A stretch of 26,327 bases of DNA from Branchiostoma floridae (lineage: Eukaryota > Chordata > Leptocardii > Amphioxiformes > Branchiostomatidae): contig NC_049987.1 of the NCBI RefSeq assembly GCF_000003815.2, positions 3,050,650 to 3,076,976 of the forward strand, read 5' to 3'. Of this stretch, positions 1 to 10,864 are shown in pieces; positions within the stretch are counted from its first letter, which is position 1; the number at the start of each line of letters is the position of its first letter. Position numbers and translations under genes: made by a program. The notes below the pieces were generated by a model. It searched no databases. It saw nothing but the letters and a program-made list of their open reading frames with translations, and was not told the DNA's origin.

Positions 1-1024
1 ATCAGCTAAGAGTAGGAGTATGACAGTTTGTAAATCTAGCATACAACTCCAACTCCAGGGTCCAGACATGTCCATTATAAAGGTGTTATAAATGTGTGGG
101 ATGTGTGTGCCATGTGTGCTTGTTTGTGTTCAGCTAAGGGACAATGTACTAGTACAATTGACTACATGTGTGTGACAATAATCTGAAACTTGAAGTTGAA
201 ACTGACAGCACCAATACTATCAAAATAGGCCTAGGGTCTACATGGGGGTCTTGATTATGCTTTATTTAATAGATAAAGGCTGACAACACATGAAAGTTAA
301 ATTTTCATTTTGATTCAGTGAGCTAGAATTTTACAATCAAGGATGTTGTGTGAACCATATGATAGATTGCACATACAAGCACCAGATGCGGAGGCAGAAG
401 CAGGACATTTTGTAGTTTGAATGGAGGGACATGGTATTGAAGGACATATTGTTGACCAAATTTTCACCAAATCCACCAAATATTATGAAATTATTATATG
501 CTGCGTATATTTCCTAGATGTATTTCAAGCAGCAAATTTTGCTGGTAGACATCTTTACTAGTATCAGTGGGAAAATACAGCACACAAGAGTCTCAGCTTT
601 ATTTGCTCCCGAACATTCCCCACCTTCCCGCTCAGCCATCATTGAAATTTGAATCTTTTGTGGAAGGGTGGTGGTTACAGCCTGCTGGGCACCATATCAT
701 CAATACTACTGGGGCTCCTTACACTCACTGCCCTTACTTAACTGGCCCTCCTTACACTCACTGCCCTGCAAAAAGTTGATTTTTTAGCAACGAGTGTAAG
801 GCACTGATGGTACCTGGTCTAGAGAGATGGAGATGCAATTGAGATTGACTCTAAATGTGTTCTTGACATCAGCTTATATACCAAAGTACCTGAATCATAA
901 TGATAATAATTTGTATTTGGGATCACTGTTTTTCCTGCATACCTGCACTGGTGATCATTAAAGTTTTTTAAACTAAAAAGTTCCACTGCACACACAACGG
1001 TTGTCAACGTATAAGTTATAGTAT
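1..1024. other. Non-coding stretch, no gene seen
   Basis: AT-rich sequence without a convincing exon on either strand; the short open frames lack splice context or recognisable motifs. The only structure I see is a perfect 20-bp direct duplication (CTCCTTACACTCACTGCCCT) at 715-734 and 748-767, starts 33 bp apart. Confidence 0.5.
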
Positions 1025-1217
1025 ATGTTGTACATGCCTTTAAGTTTGCTGGGATTTAATTTCGTGGTAGCAGGGAAAAGGACATTTCGCTGTGGTTTAA
1101 AGTTCGCTGTAGCACCATGCCATGAAAAAATGTTTGCGGTGGTTTTAAATTCGCGGTGAAGTGGCCACCACAAAAACCGAAAACATAAATCCACCGCGAA
1201 CATTTCTGCATTTACAG
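1025..1217 (-). mobile_element. Old MITE copy (CTGTAAATGCA family)
   Basis: About 193 bp that matches, in reverse orientation, the better-preserved MITE at 16791-16984. It shares the 'ATTTCTGCATTTACAG' end, the 'TTTAAATTCGCGGTGAAGTGG' centre (written here in two overlapping parts: TTTAAATTCGCGG and GCGGTGAAGTGG) and repeated GCGGTGG blocks. The left end (around TACATGCCTTTAAG) has drifted from the expected TACTGTAAATGCATTTAAG, so the boundary there is approximate. It has no coding capacity and must have been mobilised in trans. Confidence 0.7.
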
Positions 1218-1589
1218 GTAAGGGGCAGGTAAACAAATTAGAAATACTACATTCTGCATATTGTAAATTGTAGCTGATATATCTTTCATATAGACTAACC
1301 AATAGAATCTAAAGACTTTTTTTAAGTTAATAATCTTGTCAATTTCTCAACAACAAAAAAGTCACAGTGCATACGTAACATAAGTACTAAATATTATAAC
1401 CGTAACAAATTATATGACACATAATACTGACGGTCTAGTTTATATATGGGAGCTTACTTTAATTAAAACAATGTTTATCTGCAGTGACATCTTCACGGCG
1501 ATCATTATAAGGAAAACAAGAGTTCAATTCTAGAGACACAGCCACACTGTGCATTAATTGTGATGATGATGTAAACGTTATAACTCACC

Positions 1590-1960
1590 TGTAAGGCTGG
1601 AACCGGGAGCGTTTCGTTGACAGCCGTAATTGTACGCCGAGATTTTCTGGTTACCGCTGTGAATCTACCTCGTGCCACCAAGCAACTATCAAAACTATGG
1701 CTCCTATCAGTATCAATGTGGTGTTATCTTCACAGATGCTAACCATGATCTTTTGAAAAATTATATAAACGACCGTTGTACGGGTACTAATGCTTTTACA
1801 TCGCACATAAGGCTACATCTAGCCTGGTATCCATCCGGGAAGAACAGAAGAGACTCGGGACAGTGCTCGGGAGCTATGATACGGAGAGAACAGGAGCTAT
1901 ATACGGCTGGATACCGGGCTATCGCTACGAAAAGGCCGCCATTTTGATCATGCTGATCAG
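1590..1960 (-). promoter_or_regulatory. Possible CpG-rich promoter/first exon of a leftward gene
   Basis: On the minus strand 'CCTTACAG|GTGAGTTAT' near 1588-1596 is a strong 5' splice site. Upstream of it the sequence is richer in CpG than its surroundings and contains 'CAAAATGGCGGCC' (about 1935-1950), a YY1-like site common in TATA-less promoters. The reading frame from that ATG closes quickly, so any exon would be mostly untranslated. No further exon is visible to the left within the window. This is inference from base composition and one splice site. Confidence 0.2.
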
Positions 1961-4900
1961 CTGGTCTGCTCGACTCCCATCACGCATTGCGCGGCAGCTC
2001 CCTCTTAATCTACCACCGACAACTCTCGTTAATGACAGCGATCTGGAACATTGGATCGTAATCTATACCCGACACTATCGCCTAATAATTTCCCATTTTT
2101 AACGACAAGAAACGCTAATGACAACAGAATGGGGTGTATCTAGACAGTTTTCGGAAGATAAAAGATTTGAATTTGTTCTTCTGTCCGCCCTTCAAAACGC
2201 CGCACCATCATATTGGACCCTTTGGCCTTAAGTCTAAAATCGGTCTCACTCATTGTTTCCCTGCAGTATACATGTCTCTTTACATGAATAACGACAAACA
2301 CAGCTTACACTCCATACTTTAAAACAGGTGAAAAGCATGCAAAGTCTTATGGACAACTATCAGCAAGGTATCAAAAGGCAAGCATGTTAAAAAACGTATT
2401 CATTTTCCCACTATGGCATCTAAGTAAGTGTACTAAAGTTACAGCTTGTGACTTACTGGTGAGGCGGGGAAATACAAAAAGTATCCAAAATTATATATGA
2501 AATAATTTTGAAATTATTTATGCAACCTAATTAAGGAATTTTTATGCCCTTCTTAATACACATATCATATGCTAGAAGATAGACTATTAGGTTGTAAAAA
2601 TGCCTAAAACTTTCTCATTATGTCAAAGCCTTAGTAATGTACTTAACTATGATTTTTTCAAACTGTCAAGTTAGCGTAAACGCTTCAAAATGTGTATATG
2701 CCTACGTTTACATCTTTCAATATGAAAACACACTGTTTCGACGGCTTAATGACAAACAGCTGTCTGCAAAATATGAGCCGAATCGATGCTTGTCCTATGT
2801 CACCAATTGGGCATGTGCTTATCTAGTTATCTAGTGCAAGTAAACATAGGTTGGTGACAAGCGATTAAGAACACAATCAACTTTTCAATCAAACTATGAA
2901 CCTTAGATAGAATGGTGACTGCGACAGAGAGGCAGTACAAAGGTGCGTTTTGGGGGCAATACCAGCTTGCTAGGAGGAGTATAATATACAACATGTATTA
3001 TTATGACATCATTAACAGTAATCGCATTGTTACCCAGAGACGATAAGTATACAATATAAACTTTTGTAGATCATATTTTTGTTGTTTCTGCAACAATTTC
3101 AAGGTGTTACATATCAATTGAAAGCGTATGTGATTTTCTTTCCTATCATATAATACCCATTTTGATTGTGAACTTATTGAATGAGCACCAGCCTTGCTTG
3201 CGTGAATGGGTCACACAAGAAAATTGTCGAAACTTCCCTCCATGTGTTCAAAACGGCATATATCCTGATGGTAGGGGCGAGGGTGTCAATGATTCAAGCA
3301 ATCATTTTTTATGTTATGTTTGGTATACAAAACATCCAAGCTTATTTTTAGCACATTTGAGTAGAGTACATTTGCGCTTTTGGTTGTTGGATGGCCGAAT
3401 CAAAGTGTGGAGGCGGCAAGGAGAAACACCACGATGACTGTTACACGGATAGAGTAGCAGTGATTGGTGGTAGAGGCAGGGTCATGGTGGGGGCGATATA
3501 TTGTAAAATAAACAAGGTTCGTTATCATCTAAGGCTGCATGTCATATATATAGGGTGAGATATATGGACACCGTTCTTAATTCAAGAACCCGCAGCCATA
3601 TCTCAATATCTATCGTACGGGGGTCTGGCCAGATGACTGTAGAAAGGTTCTCGAGTAATGGAGGGAGAACCTACAATCAATGGTCACTCAGACCCCAGGT
3701 AGCTACAACGCACCACAGTTGGTCAACAAACTATTAAAGTAGCGAATCATAACATAGAGACAGCTCAAAGGTGTATTGAGTAATTTTCCAAAATAACGGC
3801 AGGATTTTGTTTATCACTACAAGCTGTGTATGCAGGGGTGCATTTTGTCTCCTGTTGATCATGCTGCTGTTCGATAGGTAGGATCTTAGCCCACTATTTG
3901 GGCTACCGAGAAAAAGGCCTGTATGCCCAGCAGACTAAGCTTCTTAACAAGGTCTAGCTCAGTTGACTTGTGTAGGCTCTGAAAACAGTCAGGCGTCCAG
4001 GCAAAATGCAATGGGGAAAATGAAGGTCACATACAACAATATTTCGACTACTTACCGCAGCTGTGCTATGTGGCCTTCACGGTGCAGCTTTTCAGTTCCC
4101 TAGTATCGATTGCACCGACTCCTTTGACAAACAACTGATATACTAAATATTGTCAGCCTACATGTAACAAAGGTAACCTGTGATAACGATGTCGTGTAAT
4201 CATCAGACAATATGTATGAACTCTGTCCTCGGGGGCGTTCACTACTGTCTGGGTCTCGTCACGTGTGCTATTAACAGACTCTACATATAACAGAACGATC
4301 TTTGCATAATAATTTACCTGAATAGTTGTCAATATAACAAAATGACGTTCAGACTAATAAGAATGATACTCATGTACTAGTAACTTCGAAGTTTGTGGGG
4401 TAATTTTCTAGACGTGCTATGGTCGTGGCGGTTGAGTGACGGATAGTCCATTGGGCAGTTTTAGTCCCTTAGCGGATTGTTACCTTCATAAAGCTATAGA
4501 TACTCTCTTGAGTGATGGATGATGTATGGGAAAATATTAAAAACCACTGGATAGACTGCAACAGTATTTGGTAGATGGGGTGATTTCGTCAGTGTAGGTC
4601 GATTTTAGGGCCTCCTGGTGGTTGACGTTGGTACTGCAGCAACATTTCTTCAAATATCTTTTGTCCGGGACGGGCTGCAGTGCCAATTTTTAGGTGGAGG
4701 ATAGGTGTTGCATATCCCACTGGAGTTGTTTGATTACTCGGCACCTATGTGCTATTTCATCTGTTTTCCCTTGACTTGTCGTAACACTGACGTTAGGCGC
4801 ATTTGCGTTTCTGGCCCAGATGAGCAGGTTATTGGAAGTCGCAACGTTTTCCATCGACTAAAATCAATGTAAATTGCCTTTTAAAACTATATGAGCAGAC

Positions 4901-4980
4901 GCTGCCGCTATTAATCCGGATAAAACAAAACATCGCCTTTGCAACCGGCGCATTGCCGTTCGTTGATGCCAGTTGTTATC
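1961..4980. other. Non-coding stretch, no gene seen
   Basis: About 3 kb without a recognisable gene, RNA or repeat. Open frames here are short and look random in composition. One good minus-strand splice donor (GCTGCG|GTAAGTAG, about 4053-4066) follows a short CpG-bearing segment and could belong to a host untranslated exon, but nothing else supports a transcript. Confidence 0.4.
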
Positions 4981-5339
4981 TATATGTGACTCTAAACTAA
5001 ACATTACCAATGTGTTACTATATGTGATATTACTGGGGGAACATCTACTTCTTTTTTTTGTTTTACGTTTTTAGAATATTGTACATTTGTAATATGATAC
5101 AATATACAACAAACTATCATCGACTCAGTTTTTTTCAATTAACAATTTTATTCAAGAAACTTTGCCGCTGTCGTTAGCGTTATCTAGAAGGCACCACGGG
5201 GAGGTGGCAGGCGGACTTCGCCCTCCAAAACATACAATATTTACAGCGTATATACAATATGTACAGCCAGGGGGAGGGGGCTCAGTATGTGAATAGTCAC
5301 ACACGTACTGGCTCTCTCGTGGTCTATGGACACACTGGT

Positions 5340-5744
5340 TCACTGGTTCGGAATGGCTGCACAGTAGGGCTCTGCAATCATAGCAGGGAGGAATTTGTGG
5401 AAGCCCTCCAGACTGTTAGTCCCGCTTACCGTTGTGAAGTAAGGGAGCTGGAGGCCATTCTTTGTCGCATACTTCATGATGGTGTACATGGATCTGTCAG
5501 CTAGATCTGGTATGCAATCAATATGCTTCTGCCTAAATTCTCTCTATGGTTTGAACAGAGGAATCTGGTTATCGTCCAGTCCAGCAGTGCCATTCAGCGT
5601 GTTGATAACAAAATTGATTCTTGCGAATGTTTCTTGTGCACAACTGTGACTCTGCGCACCTAGCGTTTCAGCTGTTCCTTGGTAACGAGTGTTTCCATCA
5701 AATCCACATTGGTCAGATAGGCTAACCTGTTCGGCAAACCTGCC
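5340..5744 (-). pseudogene. Element B transposase-like exon, interrupted
   Basis: A 135-codon minus-strand frame opens after an acceptor-like ATTAG at about 5745 and ends in TGA at 5342-5340. It is broken by one TAG at 5547-5545, probably a decayed Trp codon. Downstream of that stop it reads protein-like, including 'GTNSLEGFHKFLP', a motif I have seen in uncharacterised transposon-like proteins of marine invertebrates ('RGT..LEGFH'). I cannot name the superfamily. After 'CAAIPNQ' the frame closes early and runs into the 3' tail, so the C-terminus is missing or fused. It is a non-functional remnant. Confidence 0.6.
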
Positions 5745-5935
5745 CTAATCCTGCCTTTTTGTATCTAGCCATTATGCAAGCTTCTCTGTCGACTCTTCAC
5801 AAGTGAGAGCACTCCCGGGAAGCTTGCTGACCCCTTTCGTATGCCACGTTTGTACACCATTCCGTTGTGCCCTTCCCTTCCCCGGGCAGCTTCTTCCAGA
5901 TCTGTAAAACACAGGACCACACAATATGTAGAAGC
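5745..5935 (-). pseudogene. Probable further coding remnant of element B copy 1
   Basis: On the minus strand a 'TGTTTTACAG' acceptor near 5900 is followed by a GC-richer segment with short open frames (for example one starting IWKKLPGEGKGTTEW) that close within about 35 codons. Its position between the first exon and the transposase-like exon suggests a decayed middle exon. No family can be assigned. Confidence 0.3.
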
Positions 5936-6210
5936 TGTTCATTAGGCAATACACAATGTATGCATATACATTGTGTAGTACAGATACCTTTTAGATCGAA
6001 TTGACTTTCAGGACTTTACAAAACACAATCTCCATATGCGGGTCAATTCAGGAGAAAGTTGGGCTGTGCAGGTATTTCTGGTTATATGTTGTTAAAATTC
6101 ACTGTTCAGATTTATCAAATGTACTGAATAAAGGATGTAAGTTATGTATTAAAAAGGAATTTGTCGTCTAAATGGGTCAATTTGGGTAGGCTATATCATA
6201 ATAATTATAA

Positions 6211-6388
6211 TAATGACCCACTTGTTCCTCGGTATATATAACGTTATATGGTGTCATACCACCTGTCCTTTGCTATAACCAGCTCAAAAAGCCACCTCGT
6301 TCGCTTCGCTCACTCGGTGGTTTTATTCGGTGGTCATAGCAAAGGCCCAGGCGTTGTGACACCATATACAATTCGGGGCGGGTCATTA
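6211..6388. mobile_element. Palindromic MITE inside element B copy 1
   Basis: 178 bp that folds back on itself. The outer arms are TAATGACCC (6211-6219) and GGGTCATTA (6380-6388). Inside them lie a perfect 12-bp pair, TATATGGTGTCA (6245-6256) and TGACACCATATA (6357-6368), and a CCTTTGCTAT/ATAGCAAAGG pair closer to the loop. It sits just downstream of the first-exon splice donor of copy 1 and is absent from the equivalent place in copy 2, so it is a later insertion. The target duplication is ambiguous in the AT-rich flank (TA or TAA). Confidence 0.75.
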
Positions 6389-6405
6389 ACCCTTGATTAA
6401 CTCAC

Positions 6406-6547
6406 CTTCCTGAAGGGCTGTTTCTCCCTCATAAATGCTTGTGGCACAAACAGGGCCATGGAGGACCTGGCAACCTTCTGGACTGCCTTTGCCTCTTCTG
6501 TCGGTACCAGCTTTGATACACAAGGCTGGAAAGAGACGATCCGGCAT
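6406..6547 (-). pseudogene. Element B first coding exon, copy 1, frameshifted
   Basis: It starts ATGCCGGATCG on the minus strand and ends at the donor GGAAG|GTGAGT. It is homologous to 10265-10442 of copy 2. The frame shared by both copies reads 'PTEEAKA..KV.RS' and 'VPQ.F', with differences falling partly at third positions, so that frame is the real one. Relative to copy 2, copy 1 lacks about 35 bp after 'ALCIK', which puts the ATG out of frame with the conserved part. It is therefore dead as a protein. The function of this N-terminal region is unknown. Confidence 0.55.
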
Positions 6548-6765
6548 GGCGGGCCCCTCCCCCGTCGTTTCTCCCGTTGTTGACGTTCGGATTCCTTGTG
6601 CAAACAAAAACAAAGAACAAGCAGGAACAATCTCGTTCCAAGTCAATTTCAATGGCGCCAACTTCATGGAAACAGTAGAGAAATAGGTGGAGTTGACGCC
6701 GAGATATCGAAAGGTTTCTGTAACTTAGCAGACGACACGAGCCCCCCTCCCTCCAACCTGCACGG

Positions 6766-7155
6766 CTTTGTTAACATCAAGTTTACGCTGCCGTAGATGG
6801 AAAACTAAAGTATGCAACGAAACGTCACTACATTCGATACATGAACATTTTTTGAGGGCTTCGATTTCTTGAAAACAAAATACAATCCGCTTTTATATCA
6901 AAGTCGAGATTTGCTACACGAAGCTAGTGAGGTAACCCTCCAGTTTACGTAGTACACCATGTACACGTATCGTTGTTTACATCAACTTTACGCCCTCATC
7001 GCGGAATATCTACTGCATGGAATCGAACGTTACTGATGTCACACCATCTACATTTTCGTAGGTTACTTTTTATGGAGACAGAATTCAAATCGGTCAAGGT
7101 TAAGCCGAGAAATATACAAAGTCCCGTGACAAGCTTGGGCGCCCCCCTCCCCCCT
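6766..7155. repeat. About 208-bp tandem units of element B (copy 1)
   Basis: Two units begin at about 6766 and 6974 with 'TTGTTTACATCAACTTTACG' or a close variant, then 'GAAAACTAA', 'CGTCACTAC', and end with 'GTTAAGCCGAGA' and a C-rich tract (CCCCCCTCCCCCC). The same unit recurs in copy 2 with the same period. The units lie upstream of the minus-strand first exon, where a promoter would be expected. Confidence 0.7.
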
Positions 7156-7277
7156 ATAGTATAACGTTAACATTACACGTACCGACAGACTTTCTCGTCC
7201 ATTTTCCGTCTTACCAGACCATCCAAATTTACAAGGCATTATCCTTACCTCCTTCCAACTCAAATTCGGCCGTTGGT

Positions 7278-7477
7278 TTGTCGGTCTTTGTCGACTTTGA
7301 GGCAGAAATGCTCCAAAACACTCTCGCTTGGCGAGCAGCTACCAGTCGAGTAATGGCGGACAGCCAGCAGAATTTAAAGCTTGACCTCCCGCGCGTTGAC
7401 GTAAGCTGGACGACCGGCCAATGGGAAGCTAGGAAAGCTGGACTCAAAGCTAGACTCGCGACCAATGAGAAATCTGG
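7278..7477 (-). promoter_or_regulatory. CCAAT-rich upstream block of element B (copy 1)
   Basis: It contains CCAAT at about 7417 and 7461, an 'AATGGCGGAC' YY1-like motif near 7353, and repeated 'AAAGCTAGACT' or 'AAGCTGGACT' words. The homologous block in copy 2 (about 23620-23857) keeps the CCAAT and ATGGCGGAC motifs although the surrounding bases have diverged, which suggests regulatory function before the copies decayed. The promoter role is inferred. Confidence 0.35.
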
Positions 7478-7551
7478 AAAGCTAGACTGCATTGTGCTGA
7501 AAACAGTTTTGCGGGGGTGGAACGTACGGTAGTGCAATGCAGTCTAGCTTT
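7478..7551. repeat. 17-bp hairpin at right end of element B copy 1
   Basis: AAAGCTAGACTGCATTG (7478-7494) and its exact reverse complement CAATGCAGTCTAGCTTT (7535-7551) enclose a 40-nt spacer. The right arm with its spacer edge recurs at about 24573-24624, next to another element B fragment. It may be a subterminal palindrome of the element. Confidence 0.65.
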
Positions 7552-7787
7552 TTGTCCATTCGTTTCTGTGTATCCTAGCGATTTAAATACATGTATGTTT
7601 CTAAATCTAACCAATGTGGTACTATATATGACTTTTCATCATCATCACCATCATGACTTTCAACTGGGCATTACTGTGGGAACATCTATTTCTCTTTTAT
7701 TTCACGTTTTAGAAGATTGTAATATGACATAACGTTAATATAGAACTATTTCATATTTTTATTACAGACTCAGTATCTTTCAATTAA

Positions 7788-9654
7788 ACCGGCTGGTAAA
7801 ACTATATAAAGACCAGATAATATAAACTAGAGTTCGGCGACCTCATACCTCCATGAATATTTAGAGCTTTTGTTAATTTCATGCAAATGACTCAACATTA
7901 ACATGATTTATGCATGGTGTTGTTCATCATTGGATAACGTACAGTACACATGTCACAAGTAAAATTCCCAATTCAGATCATTAATCATTAAGTTGTTTTG
8001 CAATTTTTGCATAAATTATGCAAATAAGTTCCTCATTTGCATATTTGATATCTGCATAATGTTCCAACAATTATAATTAACCAGTGTTACCTTTATCGAA
8101 GTCCAGTTATTGCAAACAATGGAATTAAACAATTTCCTCATTAATTATGCAAAATAAGTCCTCATCTGCATAAAATGCATATCATTATGAACATCTCTGC
8201 CCAAGCTACCTGCATACCTAAAATGCAGGCAATCCGTCGTTCCTTTCTGCAGTTATCCTCTTTGGAGTGTCTTGACAAAAACGCCCCTGCAGTTCCACAA
8301 TTAAATGTTAGGGAACTGAAACTTGCCCCACTTTGTCATGACGCTAAAAGCTATCTGCCACCCAAATGTCACGACCATATCACATCCGGAACAAGAGATA
8401 CATTGAAAAAACTGCTATGATAGAATATTCTCATTAATTATGCAAATGTAATCCTACTTTGCATAATTAGTATCTTATCTTGTACAACATTGTCTAAGGT
8501 GCCTACATACCAAAAATAATGAAAATCCGTTGTTCCCTTCTTGAGTTATCCTCGTCAGAAGTTTTTGACAAAAATGCCCCTGCTATCCCAAAACTAGACG
8601 ATAGGGGGCCCAAACTTATGTCATTTCTTCCTGAGCACAAGAGCTGTCTAATACTAAAAAATCGTGACCGTTCAGAACACCGAGATAGCAAAACCGGAAG
8701 TTGCGCTGCACTACCAAGGGGAATCGCTAGGGGGTCCAAAATCTAATCACTTCCAGCTTTCATCAGACACTACTAACACACCAAGAATGAAACCAATCCA
8801 CCCAGCCGTTCATGAGTTATTTTGTTTACACACACACACACACACAGACAGACAGACAAACGCGGGGTAAAATATAACCTCCATGACATTTCATGGAGGT
8901 AACTATGGCCTTCAGTATGCTACAGGCACCCGTGCAGTTAACATCAGTGGTGGCCTGGCAGAGAAAGTTTACCAAGTACAAGTTACTCTTCAAATCATGT
9001 TTGAAATCTAGAGACAACAGATAAGAAATTGAAGTAATACTACACATAAAGAAGTTTGCTTGAAGAATATCAAGTAATGAGAACACCAGGTTGCTATTCA
9101 GTGTGAGACATCGACTGGCAGTTATATGTACAGTTCTCCAGAGCATAGGTCTATATTGGATTCTTACTATAAGTCAAGTATTACAAGTCATGTTCCTACA
9201 CACACAACTCATGAGAGCTATAAGCTGTGAGGAAGACATTTTCAAGTTCGAAATGTACATGTAGATGCAAATATATGCTTTGATACAATTTTGACAAGGC
9301 TCATTTGAAATTTGAAGAAAGTTGTTTTTCCAAGGAACTGCAGATACTATTATCTTATTCATGATCTTATCTAATTGAAACCTTGCATTATGTAACTTTG
9401 TTACTTACTTTGGGTCATTCTGTATGATTTGATAATGTTCCTATGAAAACCAGTACTTTGAACCAGTACAGTATTTGAATCAGTGACCAGTAATATGCTA
9501 ATCTGTCTCTGACCGTTGTTTCTAGCTGGTAGACAGTCTGGGGTGTTTATGAGTTCATGTGGTTATGGGGGTCAATCCACCATTCACACTGCTGGACAAG
9601 TCACAGTGGGAGCACTTCCTTATTGTTCTTACCCTGGGTAAGAAATCCGCCGGT
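7788..9654. mobile_element. TTAA-flanked DNA transposon insertion, non-autonomous
   Basis: Direct repeats TTAA at 7784-7787 and 9655-9658 flank inverted ends ACCGGC (7788-7793) and GCCGGT (9649-9654); two further bases match after a mismatch. Copy 1 of element B gives the empty site at about 5139-5142. A perfect subterminal palindrome TTCTTACCCTGGGTAAGAA lies at 9626-9644. No transposase is encoded, and much of the interior is another repeat (7846-8901). TTAA duplication is typical of piggyBac and Kolobok groups; the ends do not let me choose between them. 8902-9625 shows no gene. Confidence 0.75.
7846..8901. mobile_element. Non-autonomous repeat with microsatellite and terminal hairpin
   Basis: The ends are inverted: TACCTCCATGAA (7846-7857) and TTCATGGAGGTA (8890-8901). 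The interior has two diverged tandem halves (about 8110-8430 and 8430-8760), each starting 'ATTAATTATGCAAA' and sharing 'CC.TT.TTGAGTTATCCTC'-like text. Near the right end are a (CA)n run then (CAGA)n (about 8828-8858), and a perfect 10-bp hairpin with a 3-nt loop, ACCTCCATGA/TCATGGAGGT (8878-8900). The microsatellite plus 3' hairpin recalls pearl/HINE-type Helentron derivatives, but I cannot confirm that. The short open frames are not genes. Confidence 0.65.
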
Positions 9655-9665
9655 TTAAGAATTTT

Positions 9666-9760
9666 TTTCAAGAGACTTTGCCGCTGCCGTTAGCATTACC
9701 CAGAAGGCACCACGGGGAGGTGGCAGTCGGACTTTGCCCTCCAAAATATACATTTACAGT
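9666..9760 (-). repeat. 3' tail of element B, copy 2
   Basis: It matches 5155-5245 of copy 1 with scattered substitutions (core CACCACGGGGAGGTGGCAG). On the minus strand both copies keep a short open frame ending 'SGKVS' and TGA at the same point. This could be the C-terminal tail of the transposon protein or untranslated sequence; several of the differences are non-synonymous, so the coding signal is weak. Confidence 0.55.
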
Positions 9761-9875
9761 GTATATACAATATTAACAGTGTATATACAATATGTACAGT
9801 GCATACTCAATATGTACAGTGTATACACATTATGTACAGTGTAAACACAATATGTACAGTGTATATACAATATTT
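9756..9875. repeat. 20-bp minisatellite, six units
   Basis: Six tandem copies of about ACAGTGTATATACAATATGT, each 20 bp, with one to three substitutions per unit. Copy 1 of element B has only about two units in the same place (about 5230-5265), so the array expanded after the copies separated. Confidence 0.85.
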
Positions 9876-9934
9876 ACATGTTTTATGGTAAATGTCCAAT
9901 ATGGACTACACACAACAAAGTTGATGCTACTTAC

Positions 9935-10442
9935 AGATTGCACAATCCAGAGGAAAGTGACTCAATAGGGGCAACCTACAGTTTGTCAACCAACAAGCTG
10001 GCTTCTTCCTCTTCCCAGAAGAAGGGGGGAGCGGGTTTGAGTACTTGCCAAAAGTCAACACTACCTGGCCGTGGTACTGCACTTGCTGTGCAGAATACTG
10101 GCGACAGCGTCCCTTGGCTGCAACAACATAAAACTTCCGATTTTCATTTCTGAAATACAGAAACTGTTAACAGAAAATCTAGCATACATTTCCATAATAA
10201 AACATTATATACCTTTCACATTGCAATCGCAGGTGTAAGTGCTTGTTATTTTGTATTCGCTCACCTTCTTGAAGGGCTGTTTTTTCCTCCATAAATTCCT
10301 GCGGCACCGACGGCGACGGGTAGGACCTGGGAACCTTCTTGGCTGCCTTTGCCTCTTCTGTTGGAGCCAGCTGACTTTGCTGTCTGTGTGTCTGCACACT
10401 GACATCCTTGATACACAAGGCTGGCATGAGGGGATCCGCCAT
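9935..10442 (-). pseudogene. Element B 5' coding exons, copy 2, frameshifted
   Basis: Exon 1 (10442-10265) starts ATGGCGGATCC and ends AAGAAG|GTGAGC. Exon 2 (10163-9935) follows the acceptor GTTAACAG and ends at ATCT|GTAAGTAG. In the frame conserved with copy 1, exon 1 reads 'MADPLMPALCIK' at its start, later 'APTEEAKAAKKVPRS' and 'VPQEFMEEK', then an extra A breaks the frame just before the donor. Exon 2 continues open in the matching frame ('RKFYVVAAKGRCRQYSAQQ'). No known domain is recognised. The rest of the gene is deleted between here and the minisatellite. Confidence 0.55.
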
Positions 10443-10671
10443 GATGCCCCCCTCCCCCGTCGGTTGTCCCCTGTCCTTTTGTTGAGCTCAAATCCTAGCA
10501 AGCAAAACTATTGCACAGAAAGGGGCAGGAACAATTTCATTTCGATGGCGTCAACTTCATGGAAACAGTAGAGAAATAGTCAGGTAGAGGCGAAGCCAAA
10601 ATGACGGAAGGTTTCTGTAACTTAGCAGACGACACGACCCCCCCCTCCCCCTCCCTCCAACCGGCATGTCT

Positions 10672-10855
10672 TTGTTTACATCAACTTTACGCCATCACCA
10701 ATTCAAAACTAAAGAATGACATAAAACGTGACTGCTGTCGTTATACCTCCATTTTATGTCCTTTAATTGTGTGGAGACAGAATTCAAATCAGTGAAGGTT
10801 AAACCGAGATATGTCCAAATTCCTGCGAGAACCTAGCGAGAACCTCCCCTGCTAG
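10672..10855. repeat. Element B 208-bp unit interrupted by the 11.6-kb insertion
   Basis: The unit begins TTGTTTACATCAACTTTACG and runs through 'GTGAAGGTTAAACCGAGATA' to the insertion point. The next unit starts at 22489. Subtracting the 11,600-bp insert and its 9-bp duplication gives a spacing of 208 bp, the same period as in copy 1, which independently confirms the insertion limits. Confidence 0.8.
10847..10855. repeat. Left target-site duplication CCCTGCTAG
   Basis: Nine bases directly outside the left terminus of the 11.6-kb transposon, repeated exactly at 22456-22464 directly outside its right terminus. Confidence 0.8.
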
Positions 10856-10864
10856 TAGCCGCGG

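Larger units (their letters stand above)
4981..7590 (-). mobile_element. Element B, copy 1 (degraded DNA transposon)
   Basis: In plus-strand order it holds a 3' tail (4981-5250), transposase-like pseudo-coding sequence (5340-5744 and remnants to about 5930), a later MITE (6211-6388), a first exon with splice donor (6406-6547), about 208-bp tandem units (6766-7155) and a CCAAT-rich block ending in a hairpin (7278-7551). The same order recurs in copy 2 after removal of its inserts, which is what defines the element. The true termini are unclear: the sequence at 4981-5145 recurs diverged at about 7590-7787, where copy 2 begins, so both limits are approximate. Confidence 0.65.

Noticed and set aside
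1672-2102. Two overlapping plus-strand open frames
   Set aside because: They lack splice or domain support; the region looks more like CpG-rich promoter sequence.
8175-8870. Several 60-80 codon open frames with plausible amino acid mix
   Set aside because: They fall in the two tandem halves of a non-autonomous repeat, with shared words in different frames and a microsatellite at the end.
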